64,000 nucleotides of DNA, taken from Collimonas antrihumi (GTDB lineage Bacteria > Pseudomonadota > Gammaproteobacteria > Burkholderiales > Burkholderiaceae_D). Shown here piece by piece: positions 19,071-27,243 of this stretch (its first letter is position 1; every line of letters begins with the position of its first letter). Position numbers and translations under genes: made by a program. Below the pieces are notes generated by a model. The model was given only the letters and a program-made list of their open reading frames with translations. It searched no databases and was not told the origin of the DNA. Where the stretch lies: positions 1 through 64,000 of the forward strand of contig NZ_JAGQED010000014.1 in the NCBI RefSeq assembly GCF_018304965.1, read 5' to 3'.

Positions 19071-19122
19071 TCAGGTTGCGTTAGTCAGGTTGCGTTAGTC
19101 AGGTTGCGTGAGTCAGGTTGAG
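19071..19122. repeat. 14-bp tandem repeat starting at the thiL stop codon
   Basis: TCAGGTTGCGTTAG twice, TCAGGTTGCGTGAG once, then TCAGGTTGAG, which contains the thiL stop. On the coding (minus) strand each unit starts with or contains TGA, and because 14 is not a multiple of three, the successive TGA codons fall in all three frames. It fills the thiL-pgpA gap. Confidence 0.85.
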
Positions 19123-20096
19123 AGAAAGTGATCGAAAGAAGCAAGTTCCAGCTTAAGCGGGGCATCGTCGGTATCGCGCAGGCGCAGGCCGTGGCTGGCG
19201 TCAATGCTGCCGATGCGGGTCACTGCGGTAGCTGCCGCCTGGCCTGCAGCCAACACTGCATCGCGCCGATCGGCAGGGGCGGTAAAGCACAATTCATAAT
19301 CGTCACCGCCGGCCAGGGTGAAATGGCGGCGGATCGCCTGGGTTTGCTGCGACAGCACCGGGCCGGCAGGCAGGTTATCGACAGCCAGCGTAGCGCCGAC
19401 GCCGGAGCGCTTCAGGATATGGCCGAGATCGCCAACCAGGCCATCCGAAATGTCGATCGCCGCACGCGCGATGCCGCGCAAGGCCAGGCCGAGGGTTACG
19501 CGCGGCGTTGGCTGGTGCATGCGCGTCGCTGCCAGCGCATGAAGCTCGGCATCCATTGCTAGCTGATCCGCCAGTTCATGCCGATAGCCCGCCAGCGCCA
19601 GCCGCGCATCGCCGAGTGTGCCGGAAACCCAGATTTCATCGCCGGCTTGTGCGGCATCACGGCGCAGAGCCTGCCCCGGCGGGATTTCGCCGAATACCGT
19701 GATGCAGATATTCAACGGGCCCTTGGTAGTATCGCCACCGATCAACTCGCAATGATGCTCGTCGGCCAACGCCAGCAAGCCGGCTGAAAACGGCGCCAGC
19801 CATTCTTCACGTGCAGCGGGAAGCGCCAATGCCAGCGTAAACGCCAGCGGCCGGGCGCCCATCGCCGCCAGGTCGGACAAGTTGACCGCCAAGCATTTAT
19901 GGCCCAGCGTGAATGGATCGGCGTCGGGGAAAAAATGCCGCCCTTCCACCAGCATGTCAGTGGAAATGGCCATTTGCATACCGGCCGTTGGCGTCAGCAA
20001 TGCGCAGTCGTCGCCGATGCCAAGGGCAATATGATCAATATTGCTGCGCGCCGTGCGAGTGAAATAGCGGGAAATTAGGTCGAATTCAGACAACAT
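19113..20096 (-). CDS. thiL: Thiamine-monophosphate kinase
   Basis: ATP-dependent kinase making thiamine diphosphate from the monophosphate. 327 residues from the ATG at 20096 (MLSEFDLISRYFTR). The earlier reading to 20123 adds MAAIRYNLR and is not favoured. PurM-like fold motifs: GIGDDCALLTP near residue 27, STDMLVEGRHF near 46, NLSDLAAMGARP near 70, AIDISDGLVGDL in the second half, and GGDDYELCF. The last residues lie beside the 14-bp tandem repeat, which begins at the stop. Confidence 0.96.
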   Translation of the reverse strand: MLSEFDLISRYFTRTARSNIDHIALGIGDDCALLTPTAGMQMAISTDMLVEGRHFFPDADPFTLGHKCLAVNLSDLAAMGARPLAFTLALALPAAREEWLAPFSAGLLALADEHHCELIGGDTTKGPLNICITVFGEIPPGQALRRDAAQAGDEIWVSGTLGDARLALAGYRHELADQLAMDAELHALAATRMHQPTPRVTLGLALRGIARAAIDISDGLVGDLGHILKRSGVGATLAVDNLPAGPVLSQQTQAIRRHFTLAGGDDYELCFTAPADRRDAVLAAGQAAATAVTRIGSIDASHGLRLRDTDDAPLKLELASFDHFLST

Positions 20097-20179
20097 GCGT
20101 AGATTGTACCGAATGGCGGCCAACTGCAGCGGTTTTGCTTAGTTTTTTGAATTAAATGATTGCACAGCGGCAAATGTAC

Positions 20180-20608
20180 TCAAAACGGCGCCCCGCAGCT
20201 GGTGGTACGCGAAACGGCGCCTTTCTGCATGATATCTTCGCCCTTGGTATTGCCGACCGAAATCTGTGTCACGCAATATGTGCCGTTCGGCCCGGTCACC
20301 TTGGTCACCCGTTGGCCGTCCGGCCGGGTAATTTCTTCCATGGTAGTTTCGCCTGGCTTGGGCGTCTCTTTCGGCGTCACTGGCCCTGCAAGGGCTTTTT
20401 CGAGTATTTGCTGTCTGGTTGGCGCCGTACTGCCGGGAGCGACAGGCTGATAATGCGTATCCTCAACCGTTATCGTTCCAGGGGGCAGCGGCGGTACACG
20501 CTCTCCCGCCTGCGCGAGCGGAAGTTGAGAGAGCGCAAGCAGCAACACCGAGGCAGCCAATCTGGCAAACCGTTTGTCAATACGGGGAAAAAAATGGATC
20601 ATCAACAT
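20180..20608 (-). CDS. Secreted protein of unknown function
   Basis: 142 residues from an ATG with AGGAAG upstream. A signal peptide is clear (RLAASVLLLALSQLPLAQAG). The mature part is short, proline-rich and hydrophilic: GERVPPLPPGTITVEDTHYQ, then a region ending GPNGTYCVTQIS and a final TTSCGAPF. The two remaining Cys residues could form a disulfide. No family is recognised. It is a single gene between thiL and trmB on the same strand. Confidence 0.7.
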   Translation of the reverse strand: MLMIHFFPRIDKRFARLAASVLLLALSQLPLAQAGERVPPLPPGTITVEDTHYQPVAPGSTAPTRQQILEKALAGPVTPKETPKPGETTMEEITRPDGQRVTKVTGPNGTYCVTQISVGNTKGEDIMQKGAVSRTTSCGAPF

Positions 20609-20687
20609 GCTGCAGACTTCCTATGTCAATTGCATTTGCCTGGCGCCGCGCTTTATGCGGCGCCAACGGTCAGTTCAAACGCTTGCA

Positions 20688-20742
20688 ACAACCTCGTGCG
20701 TCAACCTCGCGCATCAACCTCGCGCATCAACCTCGCGCATCA
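20688..20742. repeat. 13-bp tandem repeat starting at the trmB stop codon
   Basis: Three perfect copies of TCAACCTCGCGCA (20701-20739) follow a divergent copy (20688-20700) and run into the TCA that encodes the trmB stop at 20740-20742. On the coding strand each unit supplies TGA, and the 13-bp period places them in all three frames. The arrangement mirrors that at thiL. Confidence 0.85.
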
Positions 20743-21447
20743 AACGCGTGTAAACACCAGATCCCAGACTCCATGTCCAAGACGCAAGCCGCGATTCTCG
20801 AACTTGGTTACCGGCCGATAATCCGGCCGCTCCGCGTAAGTCTCTGCGGTATTCTTTAGCAACGGCTCAGCGCTCAACACTTCCAGCATCTGTTCAGCAT
20901 ACTCCTGCCAGTCGGTTGCGCAATGCAGATAACCGCCCGGCGCAATACGCGACGCCAGCAAATTGACCAGCGGCCCCTGAATCAGGCGGCGTTTATTGTG
21001 CCGCGCCTTGTGCCACGGATCAGGGAAGAACACATGAGCGCCGGCCAGTGAGCCGGGTGCAATCATATTCGTCAGTACTTCCACCGCATCATGCTGGATC
21101 AAGCGCAAATTGCTCAACTGCTGCTCGCCGATCAGTTTCAGCAAGCTGCCGACGCCAGGCGTATGGACCTCGACGCCAAGGAAATTCTTTTCCGGCATGC
21201 CAGCGGCAATTTTCGCCGAAGTTTCACCCATGCCGAAACCGATTTCCAGGATCGTCGGCGCGCTGCGTTCGAAAACCTGGTCAAGATCGGCTACAGCCTT
21301 GTCATAAGGAACGCAAAAACGCGGCCCCAATTCCTCGATTGCACGAGCCTGCGCCGTCGACAAGCGCCCGGCGCGCGTGACGAAGCTGCGGATCCTGTGC
21401 TCGGTAGGATCGTAAAAGAGGGGTTTGCCGGATTTGTTTTCTGACAT
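20740..21447 (-). CDS. trmB: tRNA (guanine-46-N7)-methyltransferase
   Basis: SAM-dependent enzyme that makes m7G46 in tRNA. 235 residues from the ATG at 21447 ([14 protein letters not shown]); the long reading to 21549 adds 34 residues with no family match. Motifs: SAM-binding [42 protein letters not shown], and a C-terminal [17 protein letters not shown]. It lies just downstream of tRNA-Gly on the same strand, separated by a terminator-like hairpin. Confidence 0.96.
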   Translation of the reverse strand: MSENKSGKPLFYDPTEHRIRSFVTRAGRLSTAQARAIEELGPRFCVPYDKAVADLDQVFERSAPTILEIGFGMGETSAKIAAGMPEKNFLGVEVHTPGVGSLLKLIGEQQLSNLRLIQHDAVEVLTNMIAPGSLAGAHVFFPDPWHKARHNKRRLIQGPLVNLLASRIAPGGYLHCATDWQEYAEQMLEVLSAEPLLKNTAETYAERPDYRPVTKFENRGLRLGHGVWDLVFTRV

Positions 21448-21532
21448 GCTTAATAGGGTATTAGAGTGAAAGGGCAGTGCTGGATTGCCGGAAGCGGTAG
21501 CGTCATTGTAACGCCAGACAATTGATCGCCTC

Positions 21533-21565
21533 AAAAATACAAATGGCACCTAAGTAACAGGTGCC
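21533..21565 (-). terminator. Terminator of the tRNA-Gly transcript
   Basis: On the minus strand GGCACCT and AGGTGCC pair around a seven-base loop about ten bases past the tRNA 3' end. An AT-rich stretch with ATTTGTATTTTT follows. This fits an intrinsic terminator between the tRNA and trmB. Confidence 0.7.
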
Positions 21566-21575
21566 AGCGCTGATC

Positions 21576-21649
21576 TGGAGCGGGTAGAGGGGATCGAACC
21601 CTCGTCTAAAGCTTGGGAAGCTTTCGTTCTACCATTGAACTACACCCGC
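21576..21649 (-). tRNA. tRNA-Gly (anticodon CCC)
   Basis: The minus strand folds as a full cloverleaf: acceptor GCGGGTG/TACCCGC (with a G-T pair), D loop with AATGG, anticodon stem AAAGC/GCTTT with loop TTCCCAA, and T arm GAGGG-TTCGATC-CCCTC. The anticodon reads CCC, so it decodes GGG glycine codons. The 3' CCA is encoded. The accessory segment at 21793-26453 begins about 140 bp upstream of it, though no duplicated tRNA end (att site) was found. Confidence 0.97.
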
Positions 21650-21792
21650 GATACCCGCATTTTACGCGGGATTTGACGGGGTTTGCAAACTTGAAAGATG
21701 TTTGAGGGGATGGGGAATGTGATGGCCGTATTTTCCGGAGTGTGATCGCATTGCAATTCGCTAATTTTTCCAAGTGTGGCCAGATCACTTGC

Positions 21793-22419
21793 TTAATCCG
21801 TTTCAGGGTTTGAATGGATTAGGCCGTCAAACATCGCGTTTGTCCATGAACGTCGCTGCTCCATTAGAGCTAGGTAACCTGCGTGGTTCCAAGTTATCAG
21901 ATCACTGATGATTTCCTCTATGGATAGTACGTCAAAAAAGCCTTTTGCATCGATAACCGCACGTCGACCTTCCGGTGTCGCAGCGCCCCAAATTAGTATT
22001 GCACCGTCGACCGCAATTTCTTTTTTGTTGACGAACACTCGATGACTTGGGGTTTTGGCGGCTACTTCGAGTAGAGCTTTAAATGCACCTTTTCGATGAT
22101 GATCAAGCTGCTTCACATCAGTCAGAACGAAATATTTATAGTTTTCATACTCAATCTCGCATTTCAATTCAGTGACATACGATGTGCCAGTTTTTTTGTG
22201 ACGCAACGTAAAATCGAGGGTAGAGCCTGTTGACTCCCCAAGTTTCCGAAGGGTTGGACGACCAATATCTTCATACGGCGACCGTGGGTCGTTAGCCCAA
22301 AGGCGAACAATTTCTTCTGAAAATATACCAAAGACACGGGACAAAAATTTGCCTCGCGCCGGAGGTTCATCCTGCCCACGAAAAATAGAGAGTAAGTGTT
22401 TGTTCAAGTGGATTACCAC
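21793..22419 (-). CDS. Putative PD-(D/E)xK-like nuclease, unknown family
   Basis: 208 residues from a GTG, no signal peptide, no named family recognised. It has a candidate nuclease core: a strand with Asp69 (TLDFTLRH), then YVTELKCEIE with Glu84-Leu-Lys86, the D...ExK arrangement of restriction-endonuclease-like folds, with an acidic helix (SEEIVRL) ahead of it. The gene starts two bases after the stop of the NERD gene, so the two are probably co-translated. Base use is more AT-rich than the flanking housekeeping genes, suggesting acquisition. Nuclease activity is inferred from motif pattern only. Confidence 0.6.
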   Translation of the reverse strand: MVIHLNKHLLSIFRGQDEPPARGKFLSRVFGIFSEEIVRLWANDPRSPYEDIGRPTLRKLGESTGSTLDFTLRHKKTGTSYVTELKCEIEYENYKYFVLTDVKQLDHHRKGAFKALLEVAAKTPSHRVFVNKKEIAVDGAILIWGAATPEGRRAVIDAKGFFDVLSIEEIISDLITWNHAGYLALMEQRRSWTNAMFDGLIHSNPETD

Positions 22420-22420
22420 A

Positions 22421-23362
22421 TTAAAATTTTGCTTGGCACGGACGGCAGTACGTCTTTCCTTTAAATCGCCGGAAATTGTTCAGACAGAATTTAGCAACAA
22501 CTTCGTGGATTACCGTATTGCATCCAGCACACAACCGTTTACCGATGTCATTATCGATAGCGGGATTTTCCGTCGACGCCTGCTGCAGCAGAGTCGCTGC
22601 AGCAGGCGACGGTGCTTTTCTCAAGAGCGTTTCCGCAAGATCAAATTTGCGGACGTAGTCGACGCGACCTGGTTTGTGTAGCTCGACAATTTTTTCAGCG
22701 AGTCCCTTTATGGTGTCCAGAGAGGATGCCTTGAAGATATCGATAAAGTCTTGTGGGCGTATCGGGTCGTCGAGTCTTTTCAAATACCAAGAGCTAAATT
22801 GATCCAGTTTCATGACACTACTGAAATCATTTTTCTTCGAATCAGGACGAGTTATAAGTGCCTTCGGTGACACCAGCACAACCGGTATGAACGATGGCAT
22901 TAATGGGACTCCAAGTCTGGTGGGAAGTCCGATCAATTTAAACGCATCTCGCAACACCGCAATGTGCCGCGCATTTTGTTCGATAGGGGATGAAATTCCT
23001 AAGGCTTTCCCTTCGTAGACAGTCGAGAATTCACCTGCCGCGTTGATCGTCAGGCCACTGTTGAACGTTTTGGTCTCGATCACATAGACTTCGGCCATGC
23101 GATTGAAAATCAAATGGTCTATCTGAGCGACTCTGCCATCAATTTCGAGCCTGAGATCATGCAAGATAATGTGTTTCTTCGACGGACCGAAGTAAAAATC
23201 TAACTCGAAGGCGGCTTGCTTTTCCGTGTCGATGCCGGTTTTGAGATTACGTAATTCTTTGTCGATCCACTGCTTTTTTTCGGGAGAAATTTTTTCATGG
23301 CTCAACAAGTTTTTTAGAACCGTTATCTGATTTTCTTTATCGTCAGCACTTTTGAGCAGCAT
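22421..23362 (-). CDS. NERD-domain protein with C-terminal zinc finger
   Basis: 313 residues. The NERD (nuclease-related) domain spans about residues 45-165, with AQIDHLIF (Asp82) and VIETKTF (Glu96, Lys98) supplying the D...ExK core. A middle helical part follows. The C-terminus holds CxxC (278, 281) and CxxC (306, 309) with Cys293 between, a small zinc-binding module. NERD proteins of known context often accompany helicases, kinases or mobile DNA. Here the only partner is the downstream putative nuclease, two bases away. AT-rich codon use compared with trmB suggests transfer. Defence is a plausible role but unproven. Confidence 0.85.
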   Translation of the reverse strand: MLLKSADDKENQITVLKNLLSHEKISPEKKQWIDKELRNLKTGIDTEKQAAFELDFYFGPSKKHIILHDLRLEIDGRVAQIDHLIFNRMAEVYVIETKTFNSGLTINAAGEFSTVYEGKALGISSPIEQNARHIAVLRDAFKLIGLPTRLGVPLMPSFIPVVLVSPKALITRPDSKKNDFSSVMKLDQFSSWYLKRLDDPIRPQDFIDIFKASSLDTIKGLAEKIVELHKPGRVDYVRKFDLAETLLRKAPSPAAATLLQQASTENPAIDNDIGKRLCAGCNTVIHEVVAKFCLNNFRRFKGKTYCRPCQAKF

Positions 23363-23714
23363 ATAGATGGCTAGGTTTGTGAGTTACGGCGCGATTGAGT
23401 CCAAGGTGGTTCCCCGTCTTGTTGCTACTGTTCAACCAATTCTTTCACAAAATGCCACTGATGTGGTGGTAAAACGCCAATATTTCGGATGTTCGTTGAT
23501 TTTGATGCAAGATCGGCTGGACGGTAGACCACAAGCTTCGTGCATGTTAATCAAAAGCGTTGTGCTAATCGGAAACCAAGCCAACCCAATGCAAGGTTGT
23601 GTCGTCAATCGGCAATGACGGCGTGTTGACCTCCTTCACGTATTCGGTCGATCTTGCTGTCGAATGATAAATATTTTTTCGCGCTTTTCGTATGCGCCGT
23701 TGCTCAGTACGCTC
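23363..23714. other. Upstream region of the nuclease pair
   Basis: 352 bp between the NERD start and the first recognisable IS66 fragment. It should hold the promoter of the nuclease pair. No supported coding region is seen. Confidence 0.4.
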
Positions 23715-24212
23715 GATATACCTGTCGCCTCGATGAGCACCAGCGCAGCATGCACGGTACCGGCGTCGAACGCGATCGTACTGATGGTCGGTTCGGCGCA
23801 ACTGCGCGTGGAGGGCTGCGTCGATCCAGCGACGCTGGCCTAAGTGCTGGCCCGCCTGCTGCCATGATCGGCCTGCCGGCGGGTCCGCACATCTGGCTGG
23901 CGGTCGGCGCGGCGATATCATCAAACTGCTCTGGTGGACCGGCGATGGTCTGTGCCTGCTGGCCAAACGGCTTGAGCGCGATCGCTTCGTCTGGCCGCAA
24001 GTTGTCGGTGGCACCGCCTCGCTGACGCAAGCGCAACTGTCGATGCGATCCGGCGTCATGTGCTGGCGGCATCCAAGCTGCAAGCCGACGACACGCCGAT
24101 CCCGGTGCTCGCGCCCGGCAACGGCAAGACCGAGACGGCACGTCTGTGGATCTATATACGTGATGACCGGCCGGCTGGTGACACTACGCCGCCGGCGGTG
24201 TGGTTTGCTTAG
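23715..24212 (+). mobile_element. Decayed IS66-family element
   Basis: Three fragments in transposase order. First, a TnpA-like end (VPASNAIVLMVGSAQLRVEG) stops at an in-frame TAA at 23841. Second, a TnpB-like start MIGLPAGPHIWLAVGA at 23864 is joined out of frame by deletion to IIKLLWWTGDGLCLLAKRLE. Third, a TnpC piece from 24042 (DAIRRHVLAASK, then DDTPIPVLAPGNGKTETARL) ends at a TAG at 24210. Internal deletions and stops show it is inactive. Its right side abuts a DUF3422 gene remnant. Confidence 0.88.
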
Positions 24213-24664
24213 GGGAGTTGCGCGAAGAGCGCGTAGAGGGTTTTCCCACAATTCGCGAAATCATGGATCGGCGCTTGATGCCACCGATGAATACCTGTGC
24301 CGCAATGTCGCGCCGCCAGGACGATCTATCTGGTCGTGTGGCGCGAAATTCGCAACTCTTGCGTACCCGTGTCGATCTCGCGTTGAAACGTCAGAACCAA
24401 CTGGTACTGGTGCAAATGAATCAGCGTGCCCGGATGCAACTGCGTCTGCAGGAAACGGTCGAGGGCCTGTCGGTGGTCGCCATTACCTACTACGGCTCGC
24501 AACTGGTGCATTATTTGACTGAGGGCGTCAGAAAATTCTGGCCGGTAATTTCGCCGGGGCTTGCCACTGCATTTTCGATCCCTGTGATCGCCGTTGCGGT
24601 GGCGCTAAGTCTGTGTCAGATGCGTCGTCGTCTTGCTGCCACAATGACTGAAGACATGCCTTGA
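24213..24664 (+). pseudogene. 3' remnant of a DUF3422 gene
   Basis: The frame encodes the C-terminal roughly 150 residues of a DUF3422 protein: ELREERVEGFPTIREIMDRR, RRQDDLSGRVARNSQLLRTR, and the conserved RLQETVEGLSVVAITYYG before a membrane segment. The N-terminal two thirds are missing and IS66 debris replaces them, so insertion and deletion destroyed the gene. A functional start is not apparent. Confidence 0.85.
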
Positions 24665-24721
24665 ATAGATTAGCGTGGTCGAATTGTAATTTTCAATGCA
24701 TGGAAGCGCATCATCGATTAC

Positions 24722-25678
24722 CTAAATTTTCTCCCATAGCCAGTTCCAGAACCCGGGCAGGCGCTCAGCTTGGGCGCCGTCACGTACGCTTCGTGCCAGG
24801 GCCGCACGCTCTAGCGCGCCCTTGTCGTCGTAAAACGGCTTGGTTGCAGTCGGCAATTGGACCGCACGCGCGCAATCCATCAGTATTTGCAAATATTCCG
24901 CCATGTGATCGGCGGTATAGCTATTTATATCGTGAAAAGTCACCACCACCGGGATACTTCCATCAACCGTCGGTAACTCGCCTGCGGCAATCCGCTCACG
25001 CACGTCAGTCAATAGATGCAGCATGTTGGAGCGTCTTCTAAGGCTGGCCTTGAAGCCATATATCTTGCCGTCGTTCGCGCTCAAATCCGTCAGCAAAATG
25101 TGCATGCCATGCTGTTGGTAAGCGTCAAAAGTACGCTTGTCATAGTTCCAGAACGGCGGGCGAACCAGTTTCGGCGGACTTCCCTGAATCGAAACAATAT
25201 CGGCAATGCCATCGCTTAACGATTGCGCGAATATTTCGGGGTTGAGGAAGCGATGGTTTGCATGATGTGGCGTGGCAGTATGAAATCCAAGTAAATGGCC
25301 TTCATCAATTTCACGCAGCATTATGTTTCGCCCGAAATCCGTCTCACCAGCACCAGACGAGCGGGTTTGCACAAAAAAGAGGGCTTTGATGCCACGTTGT
25401 AGCGGATTGTTCGCGAGCGTGTTCAGTATGGATAGTGTCGGATTGTCAGTTCTTGGTCGGGCCGGACCATCGTCGAAAGTCAGCAGGAACCGGATCGGCG
25501 GTTGAGATTTCAATCGCTCGGCCGTTTGAGGCGACATGGCAACCGGTTCAATAGCACAGCCGGTAACGCCGATCGTCACGAAAATCACGATCAGGCCGGA
25601 AATGATCTTTTTGATATGTCGTGAGGAGGTGGAAATTATGTTGCGCAATGGCGCTAATGAGACGGGAAGCGAAGACAT
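24722..25678 (-). CDS. Polysaccharide deacetylase-family lipoprotein (NodB fold)
   Basis: 318 residues. The N-terminus has a membrane segment ending in lipobox GVTGC (Cys41), so it is probably anchored in the envelope. The NodB domain begins at RFLLTFDDGPARP (Asp69-Asp70, the catalytic base and a metal ligand). The metal-binding His pair fits GFHTATPHHANH. Motif 3 is RPPFWNYDKRT, and a late VVVTFHDINSY supplies the terminal His. The substrate (chitin oligomer, peptidoglycan or exopolysaccharide) cannot be told. It is a single gene on the right side of the accessory segment. Confidence 0.85.
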   Translation of the reverse strand: MSSLPVSLAPLRNIISTSSRHIKKIISGLIVIFVTIGVTGCAIEPVAMSPQTAERLKSQPPIRFLLTFDDGPARPRTDNPTLSILNTLANNPLQRGIKALFFVQTRSSGAGETDFGRNIMLREIDEGHLLGFHTATPHHANHRFLNPEIFAQSLSDGIADIVSIQGSPPKLVRPPFWNYDKRTFDAYQQHGMHILLTDLSANDGKIYGFKASLRRRSNMLHLLTDVRERIAAGELPTVDGSIPVVVTFHDINSYTADHMAEYLQILMDCARAVQLPTATKPFYDDKGALERAALARSVRDGAQAERLPGFWNWLWEKI

Positions 25679-25731
25679 ACGGTGACAGGCAGTAGAGTAG
25701 TAGTTGATTTTTCAGGAAGATGACACAGTGC

Positions 25732-25910
25732 CTAATGCCGTTAAGTTAAGCCACGAACGGTATTCTTTAGATGGGCCAATGCGGTCACTCCGTCATCCCC
25801 GCGAACGCGGGGATCCATGTTGCAGAGCATGGTGGTTAAAATGGATTCCCGCGTTCGCGGGAATGACGTGCCAAGCGCTATAACCGGTAACCTTAACTTA
25901 ACGGCATTAG
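25732..25910. repeat. MITE-like nested palindrome, copy 1
   Basis: A 179-bp element with perfect 19-bp terminal inverted repeats (left CTAATGCCGTTAAGTTAAG). Inside lies a second inverted pair built on CCCCGCGAACGCGGGGATCCA and its near-complement around 25850. The same design recurs at 43705-43915. No coding capacity; the ends and core suggest a non-autonomous element. Confidence 0.8.
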
Positions 25911-26006
25911 ACAAAGTGCCAATGTTACGCCCTCGACCTGCGCGGTTCCCTAGCTGTTACAAATAACTACAGTTACGGTGACCGCACCGGTAAGATATGA
26001 ATCGCC

Positions 26007-26453
26007 TTAATCGGCGCTGCCATCGATTTTATCCGTATCACTGCGCAGATGTTTTTCTTCCCGGTCGCGATGCATGCGGTCGGTGACATCCATGCCGATT
26101 CCCCGATAGCCGATAAACAGGCTGGTTGAATCGAACATCGGTTCCCCGCTGACTTGAAGATATTGGATGGTGCCATCGGCATTGGTGCGGCTGTAGACAA
26201 AATCGAGGAATGGGCGTCGGTTTGCAATGTTGTCGTCCAGTTGCGCACGCTCTGTCTCATTCCATCGCCCCGTCGCCAGGATACCGGCCGCACCGGGTGT
26301 GGTATCGCCGCCCATGAAAAGAGAAATTCCTGATATTCCCTCGTTGCCGACCCCGGCAATTTCGGAAGAGCCGCCGTTTTCCAAGACGTAGTGCAGCGAG
26401 ACAAAAGGCGGGAATCGAAAGAATGCCCGAATCAGGCAGGGTAACATACCCAA
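26007..26453 (-). pseudogene. Chimeric remnant: Crp/Fnr-type segment fused to a PAS domain
   Basis: The open frame joins two unrelated pieces. The first part, VLENGGSSEIAGVGNEG and ISLFMGGDTTPGAA, matches the beta-roll of Crp/Fnr-like cyclic-nucleotide-binding proteins. The second, GRWNETERAQLDDNI through FIGYRGIGMDVTDRMHRDRE, is a PAS domain as found in GGDEF/EAL sensors. Neither is complete, and no output domain follows. The likeliest reading is deletion between two genes leaving a fused frame. Expression is unlikely but not excluded. Confidence 0.7.
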
Positions 26454-26580
26454 TCTGTCCGTCTGGATAGATTGCGTCGTGGCACTGCGGAATCTGCGCT
26501 ATTACTTGTAATGGCTTCGATTAGTGCCAAATAACAACGTTAGCGGCGTGTTGAGCGAATTAAAAAAACAACGGATATCG

Positions 26581-27243
26581 TCAGGCCGAGACTCCAAATA
26601 TATTAGTCACCATGATTTCTGCCTCCATGGCATGAAGCGTAAGTTGCTGATCGGATGCCGTTAGCAGCACTGCGTCGCCCGGAGCCAGTTGCACAACACG
26701 TGATGTCGGGAGCAGGATGTGCGGTGAGCCTTTAACGATATATACCAAACTGGTATGGCCAAGACGAGGAGTGCACAAGGTACCGGTAAACGCGAAACGG
26801 TTCAGCTTGTGCGTGTGCAGTTGCCGCCGGGTCATCACGTTGAAATCGGTGACAGGCCCGGCAAGCAGGGATGAGCCTATCTGTTCTTCGCCGGCAAATT
26901 CAAAGACGGGTGTTGCCGGCGTCAACGTAACACGCCTGGCGCCTTGGCTGATCAATAATTTCCCGCCCTCGGTGAGGGCCAGCGACCGGTCGATTCCCGG
27001 GAAAATAGAAAACTGACCGGCGGTACTGACCGTTGCCACGCTAATGCGCCATTCAAAATCATCGAGACTGCTATTCGCCGGGCAACGCATTATCTCCCGC
27101 GTAATGCCGCCGCCATTCTTCCAAGGCATAACGGCTTGCGCTGCTTTCGGTATCACAATCGGCAAGTCTGATCTGCTCAGGTTGCCGATTGCCAATGGCT
27201 GTAAGGGTTGTGTATACGTTTTGGGCAAAAATGTGAAGTTCAA
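26581..27243 (-). CDS. hutD: HutD/Ves family cupin protein
   Basis: 220 residues with the HutD signature VMPWKNGGGITREIMRCPAN near residue 38 and DDFEWRISVATVSTAGQFS, followed by a double cupin-like barrel. HutD accompanies histidine-utilisation genes and is thought to bind formylglutamate or limit pathway flux; the exact role is unsettled. The TTG start at 27243 overlaps the hutG stop by four bases (TTGA). Internal starts closer to the domain are possible. Confidence 0.88.
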   Translation of the reverse strand: MNFTFLPKTYTQPLQPLAIGNLSRSDLPIVIPKAAQAVMPWKNGGGITREIMRCPANSSLDDFEWRISVATVSTAGQFSIFPGIDRSLALTEGGKLLISQGARRVTLTPATPVFEFAGEEQIGSSLLAGPVTDFNVMTRRQLHTHKLNRFAFTGTLCTPRLGHTSLVYIVKGSPHILLPTSRVVQLAPGDAVLLTASDQQLTLHAMEAEIMVTNIFGVSA

